From the NCBI GenBank assembly GCA_037974335.1, contig CM075760.1:54306890-54370889 (forward strand): a stretch of DNA of 64,000 bases. The letters run 5' to 3'. Made by a program: the position numbers and the translations under genes. This DNA is from Prionace glauca (taxonomy: Eukaryota; Chordata; Chondrichthyes; Carcharhiniformes; Carcharhinidae). Of this stretch, positions 54,530 through 64,000 are shown in pieces (the stretch's first letter is position 1; each line of letters opens with the position of its first letter). Under the pieces are notes generated by a model, which was given only the letters and a program-made list of their open reading frames with translations, was not told the DNA's origin and did no database searches.

Positions 54530-55025
54530 AGATTGACAGAATTTACGGCAGAAAGACAGGCTCTTATGTCCAAACTGATCCATGTGCCGATCAAAATGCC
54601 CATCTAAGCTCAGCCATTGGCCTGCATTTGGCCCATATCCCTCTAAAACTTCCCTCTCCATGTATCTGTCCAAATGCCTTTTAAGTGTTACGTCCCTGCC
54701 TCAACCACTTCCTCCGGCAGCTCATTCCACACACCTATCACCCTCTGTGTAAAAAAAAGTTTTTTCTGCAGGTTCCCGTTAATTCTTTCCCTATTCCTCC
54801 TTGTCCTCAATTCCCAACCCTGGGAATAAAACTGAGTTCATTCGCCCTATCCGTGCCTCTCATGATCTTATAAACTTCTACAAGATCACCCCTCTATCTC
54901 CTATGCTCCAAAGGAAAAAGTTCAATCTCTCCCTATACCTCAGTCCCTTGAGTCCTGGGAACATCCTTGTTCATCTCTTCTGGACTCTCTCCAATTTAAT
55001 AACATCGTTACAGGTCATTCGAGCT
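54530..55025 (-). mobile_element. Decayed CR1 3' end in the NAR-TCR intron
   Basis: 'ctccggcagctcattccaca' and 'ccctctgtgtaaaaaaaagt' are the CR1 C-terminal coding and 3' region on the minus strand, highly diverged. Confidence 0.6.
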
Positions 55026-55203
55026 TCTGTAAAATAAAATGTTATCTCATTGTACACTGGTTTATAGAATAAGTGAATCTCGTTCCATTAGAATTAAAAT
55101 AATAACAACACCGCATAAAACTGAGCTCCTCCTGCAACTGACTCAATCCCTGGGTTAAATAGCAAGACCTAAAAAAAGTGTATTTGTTTTTGTTATCCTG
55201 CAG

Positions 55204-55514
55204 ATTCCCCTTCTCTGGTATCCGAGAATCCGCCTCTCCAAATGTCTACTGCCGGTGACACGGTTACATTGAGCTGTGTATATTCTGGGTTCTGTCAGTA
55301 CATAATACACTGGTACAGTCAGTCCCCAGGACAGGCTCTGAAATACTTGCTTCAGACACACACTTCAGGAGGGGACAATAAAGAAACCGCTGCCGGAGGG
55401 AGAATTTCTGCTTCTATCGATTCTGTCAAGAAAAGCAGCCAGTTCGAGATCTCCAAACTGCAACTGAGCGACTCGGCTACATATTACTGTGGACTGAGTC
55501 GGCACAGCCAGAAC
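55204..55514 (+). CDS. Supporting TCR delta-type V segment, leaderless
   Basis: V domain that would sit beneath the NAR domain in the NAR-TCR chain. The exon follows the acceptor 'tgttatcctgcag' with two bases before its first codon, exactly the phase left by the NAR J donor, and there is no leader exon in the 1.6 kb between them. It encodes SPSLVSENPPL, AGDTVTLSC (first Cys, residue 24), a CDR1 with an extra Cys (GFCQYIIHWY, Cys 30; framework Trp 36), SPGQALKYLLQ, GGRISASID and LQLSDSATYYC (second Cys, residue 95). The CDR1 Cys is of the kind expected to bridge to the extra Cys of the NAR V. The frame is intact to the RSS. Matches the TCR delta V used only behind NAR-TCR in sharks. Confidence 0.86.
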
Positions 55515-55553
55515 CACAGTAGTTGAATCCCCCTTAACACCCGTACAATAACC
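55515..55553 (+). promoter_or_regulatory. 23-type recombination signal of the supporting V
   Basis: Heptamer CACAGTA (55515-55521), exactly 23-bp spacer, nonamer ACAATAACC (8 of 9). Compatible with the 12-class signals of the J segments to the right. A weaker CACAGCC at 55503 lacks a nonamer at the right distance. Confidence 0.82.
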
Positions 55554-55748
55554 TCCTAGCACCACGGGAAAAAACCAAGCTCTCTGAATAGCACCGTCCC
55601 AACACCACTCCCCACCACTGCCTTCCATCCCCACCGAGTGTACACAATTACTGACCTATCCCCCACCTTTCCTCCCCCCCCACTCCGCCCCTTCCCCAGA
55701 GTGCTGGAACACAGCAGAAGGGCAGAGATGGGTGGACGAGATCACAAT

Positions 55749-55845
55749 GGATCTGGTTATGGAATCAAACACTGTGTAATATGAAATGACTAGAAAACTC
55801 ATCTTTGGCACTGGAACCAGGCTGATTGTGGAACCCAGTAAGTAA
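55749..55845 (+). CDS. TCR alpha/delta-type J segment 1 with 12-RSS
   Basis: Nonamer GGATCTGGT (55749-55757), 12-bp spacer, heptamer CACTGTG (55770-55776); coding 55777-55845 ends MTRKLIFGTGTRLIVEP with canonical FGTG and donor A|GTAAGT (55846). The first coding codon is TAA and would have to be trimmed at joining. First J after the supporting V and so its nearest possible partner. Confidence 0.86.
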
Positions 55846-56639
55846 CTAATCCTGGATAATGTTTACTCAACATGTTATTTCCCCTCCATGTCTTTATGGA
55901 GCCACACAGTTACTGGTTAATTTCAATTCACACTATTTTTGGATGGAACGAGTGCGCAGTTCTCATTGGGAATCCAAACAGCAGCTTCACTGGGTATTGA
56001 GATAGAGCAGATGTGAGCTTTATTGTTTCCACAATTCAGGATTGTTTCCTTAAAACATTTAACTGGCCTTTATCATAAAAACCCACCTGGTAGCTGGCAA
56101 GGAGATGCATTGCTGAAATGATTGTGTGTAATGCAATTAAATGATACATTGATAGATAATAAAAAGAGGAACATCCCAACAGGGTCATGGTGTCATAGAG
56201 ATAAACAGCACTGTAAAAGTTGCTTCAGACTAATAAGGGTCAGAGATAGAGTAGACAGGAGGACACCTATCCTCACAATAGACAGAACAATGAGCAGTGT
56301 TATTTTCGGAGCAATAATTGGGTGTATTATGGTTCAAGTAAAAGGGTCTCTCCTTTGAAGGCAGACATGAGGAGATGTTTTCTCTCTTAAAGAGTCGTGA
56401 TTTTCTTGAACTTTCTTTCTCAATCATCAGGGGAAACAGGACCTTCAATTATTTTAATGACTGTTAGCTAGATACTTGATTTAAAAGGGTAACCGGTGGT
56501 CGGGGGCAGGCAGGAATGTGGGGGTGAAGTTACAATCAGATCAGTCATGATCTTACTGAACAGCGGTTGGGCTGGAGCGGCCCAGTGCCTCACTCCGGCT
56601 CCCACTTTGCACGTTCGTATGTTGATGTCAAACTATTTA

Positions 56640-56945
56640 CCTCGGATTTTTTTCTCCTGGGTATTAGAACATAGACATAGAACATAGAACATTACAGCAC
56701 AAACAGGCCCTTCGGCCCTCGAGTTGCGCCGATCGCATTAACCCCACCAATCTATAGACCTATCTATAACCCCCAATCCCATTAAACCCCATATACTTAT
56801 CCAGAAGTCTTTTAAAAGACCCCAGCGAGTTCGCCTCCACCACCGACGACGGCAGCCGATTCCAATCACTCACTACCCTCTGAGTGAAAAACTGACCCCT
56901 AACATCACCTCTGTACTTCCCTCCCCGCACCTTAAATCTGTGAGA
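56640..56945 (-). mobile_element. CR1 3' end fragment
   Basis: Tail 'acatagaacatagaacatta' on the plus strand at about 56668-56698, then the C-terminal coding region on the minus strand. A subfamily close to B but distinct. Otherwise 55850-57160 shows nothing I can name. Confidence 0.75.
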
Positions 56946-57161
56946 AGTACTGGTGAAGATGGAACATGGAACATGTAAAACACATTCAACTTACTATCCA
57001 AATATTGTTCCCTGAGATGGTCAAAAAAATAAACAGTGGGAGCTCAGTGCGAGGGAGAGGGAAGGAACGGTTGTATTTGGTTCAGGAGAGAAGCTAATTA
57101 AAACAAGTAGCACGAACTCAAATTGAATGTGAGCTATCCCTATGTTCAGATGGCTGGGTCT

Positions 57162-57247
57162 ATATTTTGTAGTCGCTGTTAACATTGTGCTAATTACTGA
57201 ACTGAGAAGCTTGTCTTTGGCAAAGGGACCAAACTCACTGTGGAGCC
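57162..57247 (+). CDS. TCR alpha/delta-type J segment 2 with 12-RSS
   Basis: Nonamer ATATTTTGT (57162-57170), 12-bp spacer, heptamer CATTGTG (57183-57189); coding 57190-57247 ends TEKLVFGKGTKLTVEP, FGKG intact, donor A|GTAAGT (57248). An in-frame TGA (57198-57200) lies 11 bp inside the coding end, so only heavily trimmed joins would be productive. Confidence 0.83.
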
Positions 57248-57895
57248 CAGTAAGTCCTCAACAATCTTCCATCATGATCTATTTACAGTAGGATGACAAT
57301 CAATATTTACAGTTCAAACATGTGACCAATTCGTGTTTTTTTTAATAAGTTCAGGCATAAAGGAGGCGATGTAATATAATGGTCATTCATACTTTGCGGA
57401 GGTGTTGCAGTACAGTGGGCTAAAATCCCTGCCTCTGAGCCAGAAACGCCGGGTACGAGTCCCTACCCTAGGCTCTGATGACCAAGGAAGGTGGGAAAAC
57501 AATGCTGTGAAAGATTGGGAATGAGAGAGTGACTCCTGCTCAGCCAGGCTTGATATATAGTATGGCTCTCTCACGCTCTCAGCGCTTCACAAAACGTCTG
57601 TGACATGTTCCACAAATAGCTATCACTGAAGGCAGAGGAATCCTGCCTAACTGCACCATTAGGTGCAGGGAGGCAATTTAACTTCTAATTTGGACTTGGA
57701 TGTGCATGGACCTGTAGAATTTAAAAGATGCATTGTTCCTCTCTTGGCAATAGATATTTTTTAATGTTTATATTCGCTCACCAAGGCAGTTGTGAAGGCT
57801 CCCATACACATTAATGAATATGCCGATCCTTGTTGTGTCTATTGGTTGGAATCTGAATGAGCTGATGCGCAGGTAGCTTTCTGCTGATAACTAGT

Positions 57896-57971
57896 CACAG
57901 TGTTCATTACTATGACAGTACTTAGAATCTCACCTTTGCCTACGGGAACCAACTGAATGTTGTGCCAAATA
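57896..57971 (+). pseudogene. Degenerate TCR J segment 3
   Basis: Heptamer CACAGTG (57896-57902) is perfect but the nonamer is poor. The J core reads NLTFAYGNQLNVVP: the FGXG motif is FAYG, a TAG precedes it by four codons, and the donor is changed (ata instead of gta). Most likely a non-functional J. Confidence 0.65.
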
Positions 57972-58149
57972 GGTGCCAGCTGATTTATCTTTACCCTTCG
58001 ATGGACATTTCTGCTGAACCCGTGTCTGGCGAATGGTGACAAAAGCGAAAGTAATGCTTAAAATTAAAAACAAGCTGTCAGATAGATGAATGCATCACTC
58101 ATTAATTAATTAGAACGGTAGAGATCCAAAGGATATAATCAGTAAATTC

Positions 58150-59350
58150 GTAGATGACACACAAATTGCTGGTGTGGTAAATAGCGGGGAGGAAAGCCTT
58201 AAAGTCAAGCGACATGGAGTTGGGGGTAGGGTGTTAGCGTGGATAGAGGATTGGTTGTCAAATAGGAGGCAGAGAGTGGGGGTCAATGGATGCTATTCGG
58301 ATTGGCGGTTGGTGACTAGTGGGGTGCCCCAGGGGTCGGTGCTGGAGCCTCAGCTATTTACCATTTATATAGATGATCTGGAGGAGGGAACTGAGTGCAG
58401 GGTGTCGAAATTTGCTGATGACACCAAGATTGGGGGAAAGGCAAATTGTGAGGAGGGTGTGGAGAGTCTGCAGAAGGATCTAGATAGGCTGGGCGAATGG
58501 GCCAGGAAATGGCAAATGGAATTTAATGTTGGCAAGTGTGAGGTGGTCCACTTTGGTAGGAGGAATGGTAGGAAGGACTATTACTTACGTGGCGAAAAAC
58601 TGCAGCAGGTGACGGTGCAGAGGGACCTCGGGGTCCTTGTGCATGAGTCGCAAAAACCCAACCTGCAGGTGCAGCAGGTGGTCAGGAAGGTGAATGGGAT
58701 GCTGGCCTTCATAGCGAGGGGGATTGAATATAAAAGTATGGAGGTCTTGCTGCAGCTGTATAGGGCATTGGTGAGGCCGCAGCTGGAGTACTGTGTGCAG
58801 TTTTGGGCGCCGCACCTGCGCAAGGATATTTTGGCCCTGGTGGGTGTGCAGAGGAGGTTTACTCGGCTGATACCGGAGTTGAGGGGATTGAGCTATGAGG
58901 AGAGGCTGAATAAACTAGGCTTGTACTCGTTAGAGTTTAGAAGAATGAGGGGAGATCTCATTGAGACGTATAAGATGATGAATGGGATGGATAGGGTAGA
59001 GGTGGAGAGACTCTTCCCGCTCAAAAAAGACAGTAGGACTAGGGGGCACAGCCTCAAGGTAAAGGGGAGGCGGTTTAGAACAGAGTTGAGGAGGAACTTC
59101 TTCACTCAAAGGGTGGTGAATCTCTGGAATTCTCTGCCCGTTGAAGTGGTGGAGGCTGCCTCGCTAAATATTTTTAAGAAACGGGTTGATGGGTTTTTGA
59201 TAAGAGAAGGGATTAAGGGTTATGGGGAGAGGGCGGGAAGGTGGAGCTGAGCCACGACAGATCAGCCATGATCTTATTGAATGGCGGGGCAGGCTCGAAG
59301 GGCCAGATGGCCTACTCCTGCTCCTATTTCTTATGTTCTTATGTTCTTAT
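58150..59350 (+). mobile_element. CR1-type LINE (subfamily A), 5'-truncated, frame intact
   Basis: LINE homology begins at about 58207 (RHGVGGRVLAWIEDWLSNRR) and the frame is open to the stop at 59250, with [14 protein letters not shown] (Gly to Glu in a conserved spot) and FADDTKIGG; tail of TTCTTATG octamers to about 59350. It separates J3 from J4. Another young copy. The short piece 58140-58206 resembles an older LINE. Confidence 0.88.
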
Positions 59351-59469
59351 TACAGATCCGTATGGAAGGACTGGTCATTTGGGCAGAACAGTGGAAAATT
59401 GAAAATGGAATGTCCAGAGAGGCATTTATGTACATACAGAAGGTTTCAGCACTCTCTGGCTTTTCAAAC

Positions 59470-59970
59470 ATAGTCTGCCATTTATTATGATCATTATTGA
59501 TCATCCACTCAATAGACAAATCCTGCTTTCTCCCCATAACCTTTGATCCCATTCGTTCAAGTGCTACATCCAGCCGCTTCTTGAATAAATTCAGTCTTTT
59601 GACAACAACTACTTCCTGAGGTAATGAATTTCACAGACTCACCACTCTTTGGGTGAAGAAATGTCTCCTCACGTCCATCCTAAAAGCTCTACCCTGAATC
59701 CTCAGAACCATGGTTCTGGACTCCCCCACCATCGGGAATATCCTCTCTTCATCTACTAAGTCTTGTCCTGTTCGAATTGTATAAGTCTCTATGAGATCCA
59801 TTGTCATCCCTTTAAGTAAGTCTCCCCAATCTATAAAGGCGGAATCATGCCTCATACCTTCATAGTCTGCTTTATTAAGATTCAGCACAGTGGTCTCCGA
59901 GTCAACTGTGTCACTCTCCACCTTGATATAAAAAAATACTCTCATGTTATGTTTACTCATCCCCAAGGGG
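59470..59970 (-). mobile_element. Decayed CR1 3' part
   Basis: 'aatgaatttcacagactcac' and 'tttgggtgaagaaatgtctc' are the CR1 C-terminal coding and 3' region in reverse, with a piece at 59966-59631 (RFFTQRVV-type end as RHFFTQRVVSL). Broken. Confidence 0.65.
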
Positions 59971-60004
59971 TCTCACACAGCTAGGATGACAATTATGACC
60001 TTCT

Positions 60005-60303
60005 CACTGGATTATTAATCCAGGAAATCAATTAGTGTTCTTGGGTCCCTGCGTTCGAATCCCACCACGATAGAGGGTGGAATTCAAATTTAATAATCTG
60101 GAATTAAGAAAACACTGTTGATGATGAGAGCAACTGTTGGAAAAACCCATCTGGTTGAGGCATGTCCTTTACAGAAATACATTTGCCATTCTGATCTGAT
60201 CTGGCCTACATGTGCAATTTGGTTGACTCCCAAAGACAATTGGGAATGGATAATAAATTCTGGCCAGATAACAGTGCCCATGTCCCATGAATAAATAAAA
60301 ATA
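60005..60303 (+). mobile_element. tRNA-type SINE (second family), near full length
   Basis: Starts 'attattaatccaggaaatca', box B 'gcgttcgaatccc', 'gggtggaattcaaatttaat', 'aaaacccatctggtt', 'gatctggcctacatgtgcaa', ends 'tcccatgaataaataaaaa'. Same family as 30945-31245. Confidence 0.82.
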
Positions 60304-60899
60304 TCTCTCTTTTGGAAAAAGAGCCCGAGTAACTGTTGATTTAACTAAATGTAAACACATATTTCAGACTCAACATGTCTGTTTACCTCTTCGAAATCTA
60401 ACAGGATTATGGCAATAAGAACAGATAATGCTGGTTTAAAAAAAACCCCAGCAGGTCAGGAAACATCGGTAAGGAGAGAAAGCTTAGCTAACAAATTAAA
60501 TATTATCAGTTGAATTGTATTTATTTTCTATCAGATTGTGAGGCGCCACTGGCAAGGCTATGTTGCAAACGTCAGTTACACCATTTCAGAGGTTGGCTGA
60601 ACAGGAACAACGGGCGGAATGGCCTTCCTTTGTGACCTAACAAAAGTGCAGAGGCAAAATATATTTGTTGCAGGGGGAGGACGTGGATTGCTGTATTTGA
60701 CCAGTGGCGACCTAGGCTCAGAAATTCTTCTCGTTGGTAAAATCCTAGAGCACCCAAGGAGGCCGTTCGGCCCACGTAGCCTGTGATGGTGGGGAGGAAT
60801 AAGATATACAATATCTGTTATCTGCAGCGAATCAGTGACTGTTCCAACTTTGTTTCTGCCGTGAATTGTCTGAAATCTAAAACAGTTTTCTCAATAGAA

Positions 60900-60977
60900 G
60901 GTTTCTGTCTGAGCAATTGTTACTGAGCTATGAAAAGCTACCGTTTGGCAGCGGCACCCAGGTGACAGTTATACCAA
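60900..60977 (+). CDS. TCR alpha/delta-type J segment 4 with 12-RSS
   Basis: Nonamer GGTTTCTGT (60900-60908, 8 of 9), 12-bp spacer, heptamer TACTGAG (60921-60927, 5 of 7); coding 60928-60977 reads YEKLPFGSGTQVTVIP with canonical FGSG and donor A|GTGAGT (60978). No internal stop. The best-kept coding part among the J segments here, with a somewhat weak heptamer. Confidence 0.84.
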
Positions 60978-61429
60978 GTGAGTGTGAAGTCAATGTTTGT
61001 TTTTATTCTTTCACTCCACGTCTCCTCTGTGATCTAGTTTTCTGTTGTAAGTAGTCTAATCAAGTTGGGCAGAGTGCCAATATAATGTGTGGCATGCAGG
61101 CGAGGAGATTGTTTCAGTTTAGATCTCGCTCAGCTTACCCAGGCATTAGAGGTACATTGGAAAGGAGTTGAGACTGCAAGCCTCAGTAATATGGTATTGA
61201 ACTGAGAACCAGATTTGTGTCCTGTGAAGGGGACAGGAAGATTCCAGTCAGAGAGTTGATTTAAATGAGAGAGGGGAGACGAATAAGCATCATTGTTCTG
61301 TTTAAACTGTTGTAATTGTGAATTACACAAGATTTTCATTCTCTTGGTGAAAATTAAACTCTCCTCATATCAGTCCCATATTCTTTGACTATGAATCCCG
61401 GTTCTGGACCCTGCCGCCATCATGCATCT

Positions 61430-61640
61430 ACCCTGGCCTACTCCTGCTCCTATTTCTTATGTTCTTATGTTCTTATGTCTAATCCTGCATTATGGGGTTT
61501 AGTGGGATCTTCTCCTCCTGCCTTCCTTCTTCCGAACCCCAAACAATAAAATCCTAACCAACTCAATCTCCCCTCATATGTCAGTCCTGCCACTCCAGAA
61601 TCTGTCCGGTGACCTTCCCTCCTCTCCCTCTTCAGCAAGA
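61430..61640. mobile_element. CR1 tail fragments
   Basis: 61433-61480 is an isolated subfamily A 3' tail on the plus strand (ggcctactcctgctcctatt, TTCTTATG x2); 61484-61640 is a minus-strand piece of a diverged copy. Confidence 0.6.
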
Positions 61641-61769
61641 ACATCATTCCTGGGATATTGTTTTACATTTGTTTCAGGACGTAAGAATGAACCAGCCGTG
61701 GAAGCAAATCAAATCCCAAAAACCTTAGCATGAAAAACAATCCTTACATTGCTGTTCATGTGGGTATGT

Positions 61770-61857
61770 CGAGTTTGTACCATCTGGTATTACTTTGCAA
61801 TCTATGCAACCAGAAAGCTTACTTTTGGCAGTGGAACCAAACTCACTGTAGAACCCA
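61770..61857 (+). CDS. TCR alpha/delta-type J segment 5 with 12-RSS
   Basis: Nonamer CGAGTTTGT (61770-61778, 6 of 9), 12-bp spacer, heptamer TACTTTG (61791-61797, 5 of 7); coding ends ATRKLTFGSGTKLTVEP, FGSG intact, donor A|GTAAGT (61858). Very close in sequence to J1 and J2 near its 3' end (LTVEP). Confidence 0.84.
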
Positions 61858-62189
61858 GTAAGTTAACCTGTTCTCTGCGTTTTGCGTCTGGTTATCGTTT
61901 AAGAAAGTAATGTCCGATTCTAATACCCCTGTAAAGAATCGGTATCCTGTAATAGCTGCTGTTGAGTTGATTGGGAGGGACAGGAGGCGAGGTGGGGGGG
62001 GGGGGGGAGTGAAAAGTTAAATTGTCTTCTGACAACTCTGTATTAGAATTTACAAACAACAAATTAATAGACTCCTACAACGATGGAGGAGGCCATTAAT
62101 CCCATCGCTCTTGCTTCAGAGACTTTAGAATCATTGTCATTGAGTTTTACAGAACAGGAAGAGTCCCTGCTGCCCATTGTGCCTGTTCC

Positions 62190-62470
62190 AGCCATTAAAC
62201 CCCTATCTGTTCCAATCGCATTTTTCAGCACTCGGCTGTATCCTTGTATGATACGGCATAAATGATCTTTGGACTTGCATGCCAAGGTCCCTCTGGTCCT
62301 CTGCACTCTCTTGCATCTTACAGTTCATTGTGTATTCCCTTGCCTTGTTCCCCCGCGCAAAATGCGTCACCTCACAGTTTTCAGGTTTAAATTCCGTTTG
62401 GCACTGTTCTACCAATCTGACTAGCTCGCCCATATCATCCTGTAATCTTTGCAAGTCAGTGACACTTAAC
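62190..62470 (-). mobile_element. Decayed CR1 RT fragment
   Basis: Minus strand: 'LQRLQDDMGELVRLVEQCQT' region and 'EDQRDLGMQVQRSF', which match the middle of CR1 RT (SLQ..L..L..WA and QRDLGV). Broken. A poly-G run lies at 61993-62005. Confidence 0.7.
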
Positions 62471-62924
62471 CTCACGCGAAATAAAAGCATGTGTGCATCC
62501 TTGGCTTGACTTTGTGTGAAATTTGTCTCCAGCGCTCCCGAAATAATGCAAATTGAATGTCTCTCTTCTGCCCTCTGTGAGGTAAATATGATCCAGCTGC
62601 TGCAATGCAAAGTTTCTATGTTAGAAATTATTCCTACACGTTCACCAATCACTACAGTGAAACACCCACATTCAGCACTGAAATATGTGACCAGTAAGGA
62701 TAAGCTTTCGTAATGTCATTATCTGCTGTGTAATGGACAGGGAGCCAGCATCATGTGGGAAGACAATTGAGGACATTGCACCGGTAGAATGCATTTATGC
62801 AGCTGAATATCCAGCTCAGCTCGTTCTAAAATTGCAGTGTCCAGTCTTTGTAGCTCCGGTCCTGAGTAATGTCAAATTGAACTAAAAAAATCATAATTTT
62901 CTATTTATTTCTTGGATGTGGGCA

Positions 62925-62950
62925 TTAAATCAAATCAAATCAAATCAAAT
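62925..62950. repeat. (AAATC)n microsatellite
   Basis: Five copies of AAATC. Confidence 0.85.
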
Positions 62951-63300
62951 CCTGATTGCCCGTTGGACATTTCCACGACATTACTTCTTGGATTCAAACA
63001 ACTGGACGACATATTTCCTTCTCCAAAGGACATTGTTGATCTAAATGGGCATTTACAACCCATGGCTGAAGGCCTATTTTCATTCGCAAACTTGGCAATA
63101 GGAAATTCACTTCCCCCCGTCCAAGACATTATGTATATTGTAAATATTTGTGGCCCGAGTATTGATCGCTGAGGCACTCCACTTGTCATAGATGGTCATC
63201 CTGAAAATGCTCCTGGTATCCCAACTCTCTGTATCCTATCGATTAGCCAATCCTCTATCCATGCGAATATATTACTCGAGAAATCATGAGCTCTGAATTA
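62935..63300 (-). mobile_element. Decayed CR1 RT fragment
   Basis: Minus strand starting TSGVPQRSILGPQIFTIYIM, the [11 protein letters not shown] box of CR1, with the FADD region changed to FANEN. Old. Confidence 0.7.
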
Positions 63301-63639
63301 GCCGTTTGTCGGAGATCTTATCAAGGTTTTTTTTTGCTGCAAAGACAAGATGCCAACCACTGAACGGCAATTTTTTTTTACAGCAATCGTCAATACTTGT
63401 CGTTGTTCTTATTAGAACGTTCACTTTGATCAATTTATTTGAAATTACTCCAAGTGTTGGGGTGAGATTTAAACCCATTTCTTCAGGGGAATCAGCCTGG
63501 GTCTCTGTGCTGCTAATTCACTGACATTGCCATTTTGCTGCAACCATCCCATAATGCTTCATGAAGAATGTTTAGTGATGGTTTCAATCAAAAGTTTGCT
63601 ACAGAGTCAGATATCACTGTGATTAATTTTGTCTTGTGG

Positions 63640-64000
63640 GTTTTATGAAAGAATTAATATTCAGTGCCATCACCCAGCACTTTCCTTCATGGGCATATAT
63701 CTTACAGAGAAAGATAGAAAATCGGAGCACGACGAGTTGATCCTTAGACCTCTGCCATTCGACACGACAGTGGCTAACCCTAAATCTCCGCAAAATACCA
63801 GCCCTCTCCCCATAATTCTTGACACCTTTAGAGTACAGTAATATATTTCCATTTAAAATATATTCACTGGTTTTGCAACCACAAACTTCTGCGGTAGAGA
63901 ACAACAATTTCACCAGCCTCTGAGTGAGGAATTTTTCCTCATCTCAGATTTAAATGCCAAACCCTGTACACTGAAACTTTAATCCCTTTTTCTCGACCCC
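63640..64000 (-). mobile_element. Probable decayed CR1 3' end at the right edge
   Basis: 'cagcctctgagtgaggaatttttcctcatctcag' corresponds to the QRVVN / FFTQ region on the minus strand. Poorly kept; runs off or ends near the window edge. 63300-63640 shows nothing I can name. Confidence 0.45.

Noticed and set aside
55503-55509. CACAGCC as the supporting V heptamer
   Set aside because: No nonamer at 12 or 23 bp; CACAGTA at 55515 has a perfect 23-bp spacer and a good nonamer.
56122-56358. Another V or J segment around 56.1-56.4 kb
   Set aside because: A CACTGTA occurs near 56207 but there is no nonamer at the right spacing and no FGXG or YYC motif.

Overview
The window is from a cartilaginous fish, most likely a shark. 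It carries NAR-TCR antigen-receptor segments, which are known only from sharks and their kin, and it is packed with CR1-type LINEs, tRNA-derived SINEs and Penelope-like elements of the kind that fill elasmobranch genomes. Real coding sequence is a small part of the 64 kb; most long open frames are LINE reverse transcriptase.

Left part (1-36.4 kb). Two GPR139-like receptor genes face each other as the arms of an inverted duplication: one on the minus strand (exon 2 at 9771-10678, exon 1 at 12628-12766) and one on the plus strand (exon 1 at 24283-24460, exon 2 at 29144-30045). The flanks are duplicated too: a purine/pyrimidine tract, a SINE and an old Ty3/gypsy fragment. Later LINE and Penelope-like insertions made the second arm longer. 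Between the arms, at 20584-20852, lie the two membrane exons of an immunoglobulin heavy chain with no constant-domain exon in sight.

Middle part (36.4-52 kb). This is a repeat-rich spacer: tandem repeats (a 52-bp unit at 43360-44005, G-rich arrays at 37.5 kb), nested CR1, SINE and Penelope-like copies, and two CpG-rich promoter-like blocks (41640-42130 and 48430-49020), the second with a possible first coding exon.

Right part (52-62 kb). A T-cell receptor alpha/delta region contains one complete NAR-TCR unit: a leader plus NAR-type V (23-RSS), a D segment with 12-RSS on both sides, a NAR-type J (23-RSS) ending in a splice donor, then a leaderless supporting TCR delta-type V (23-RSS) whose splice acceptor is in matching phase. 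Five J or J-like segments of TCR alpha/delta type follow, and a 12-RSS can be aligned for four of them. The layout fits a receptor chain made by two separate V(D)J rearrangements and then joined by splicing: NAR V-D-J as the outer domain, supporting V-J inside it. No TCR constant exon is in the window. Having an Ig heavy-chain membrane exon about 31 kb from a TCR V cluster is the most unexpected point of the layout.
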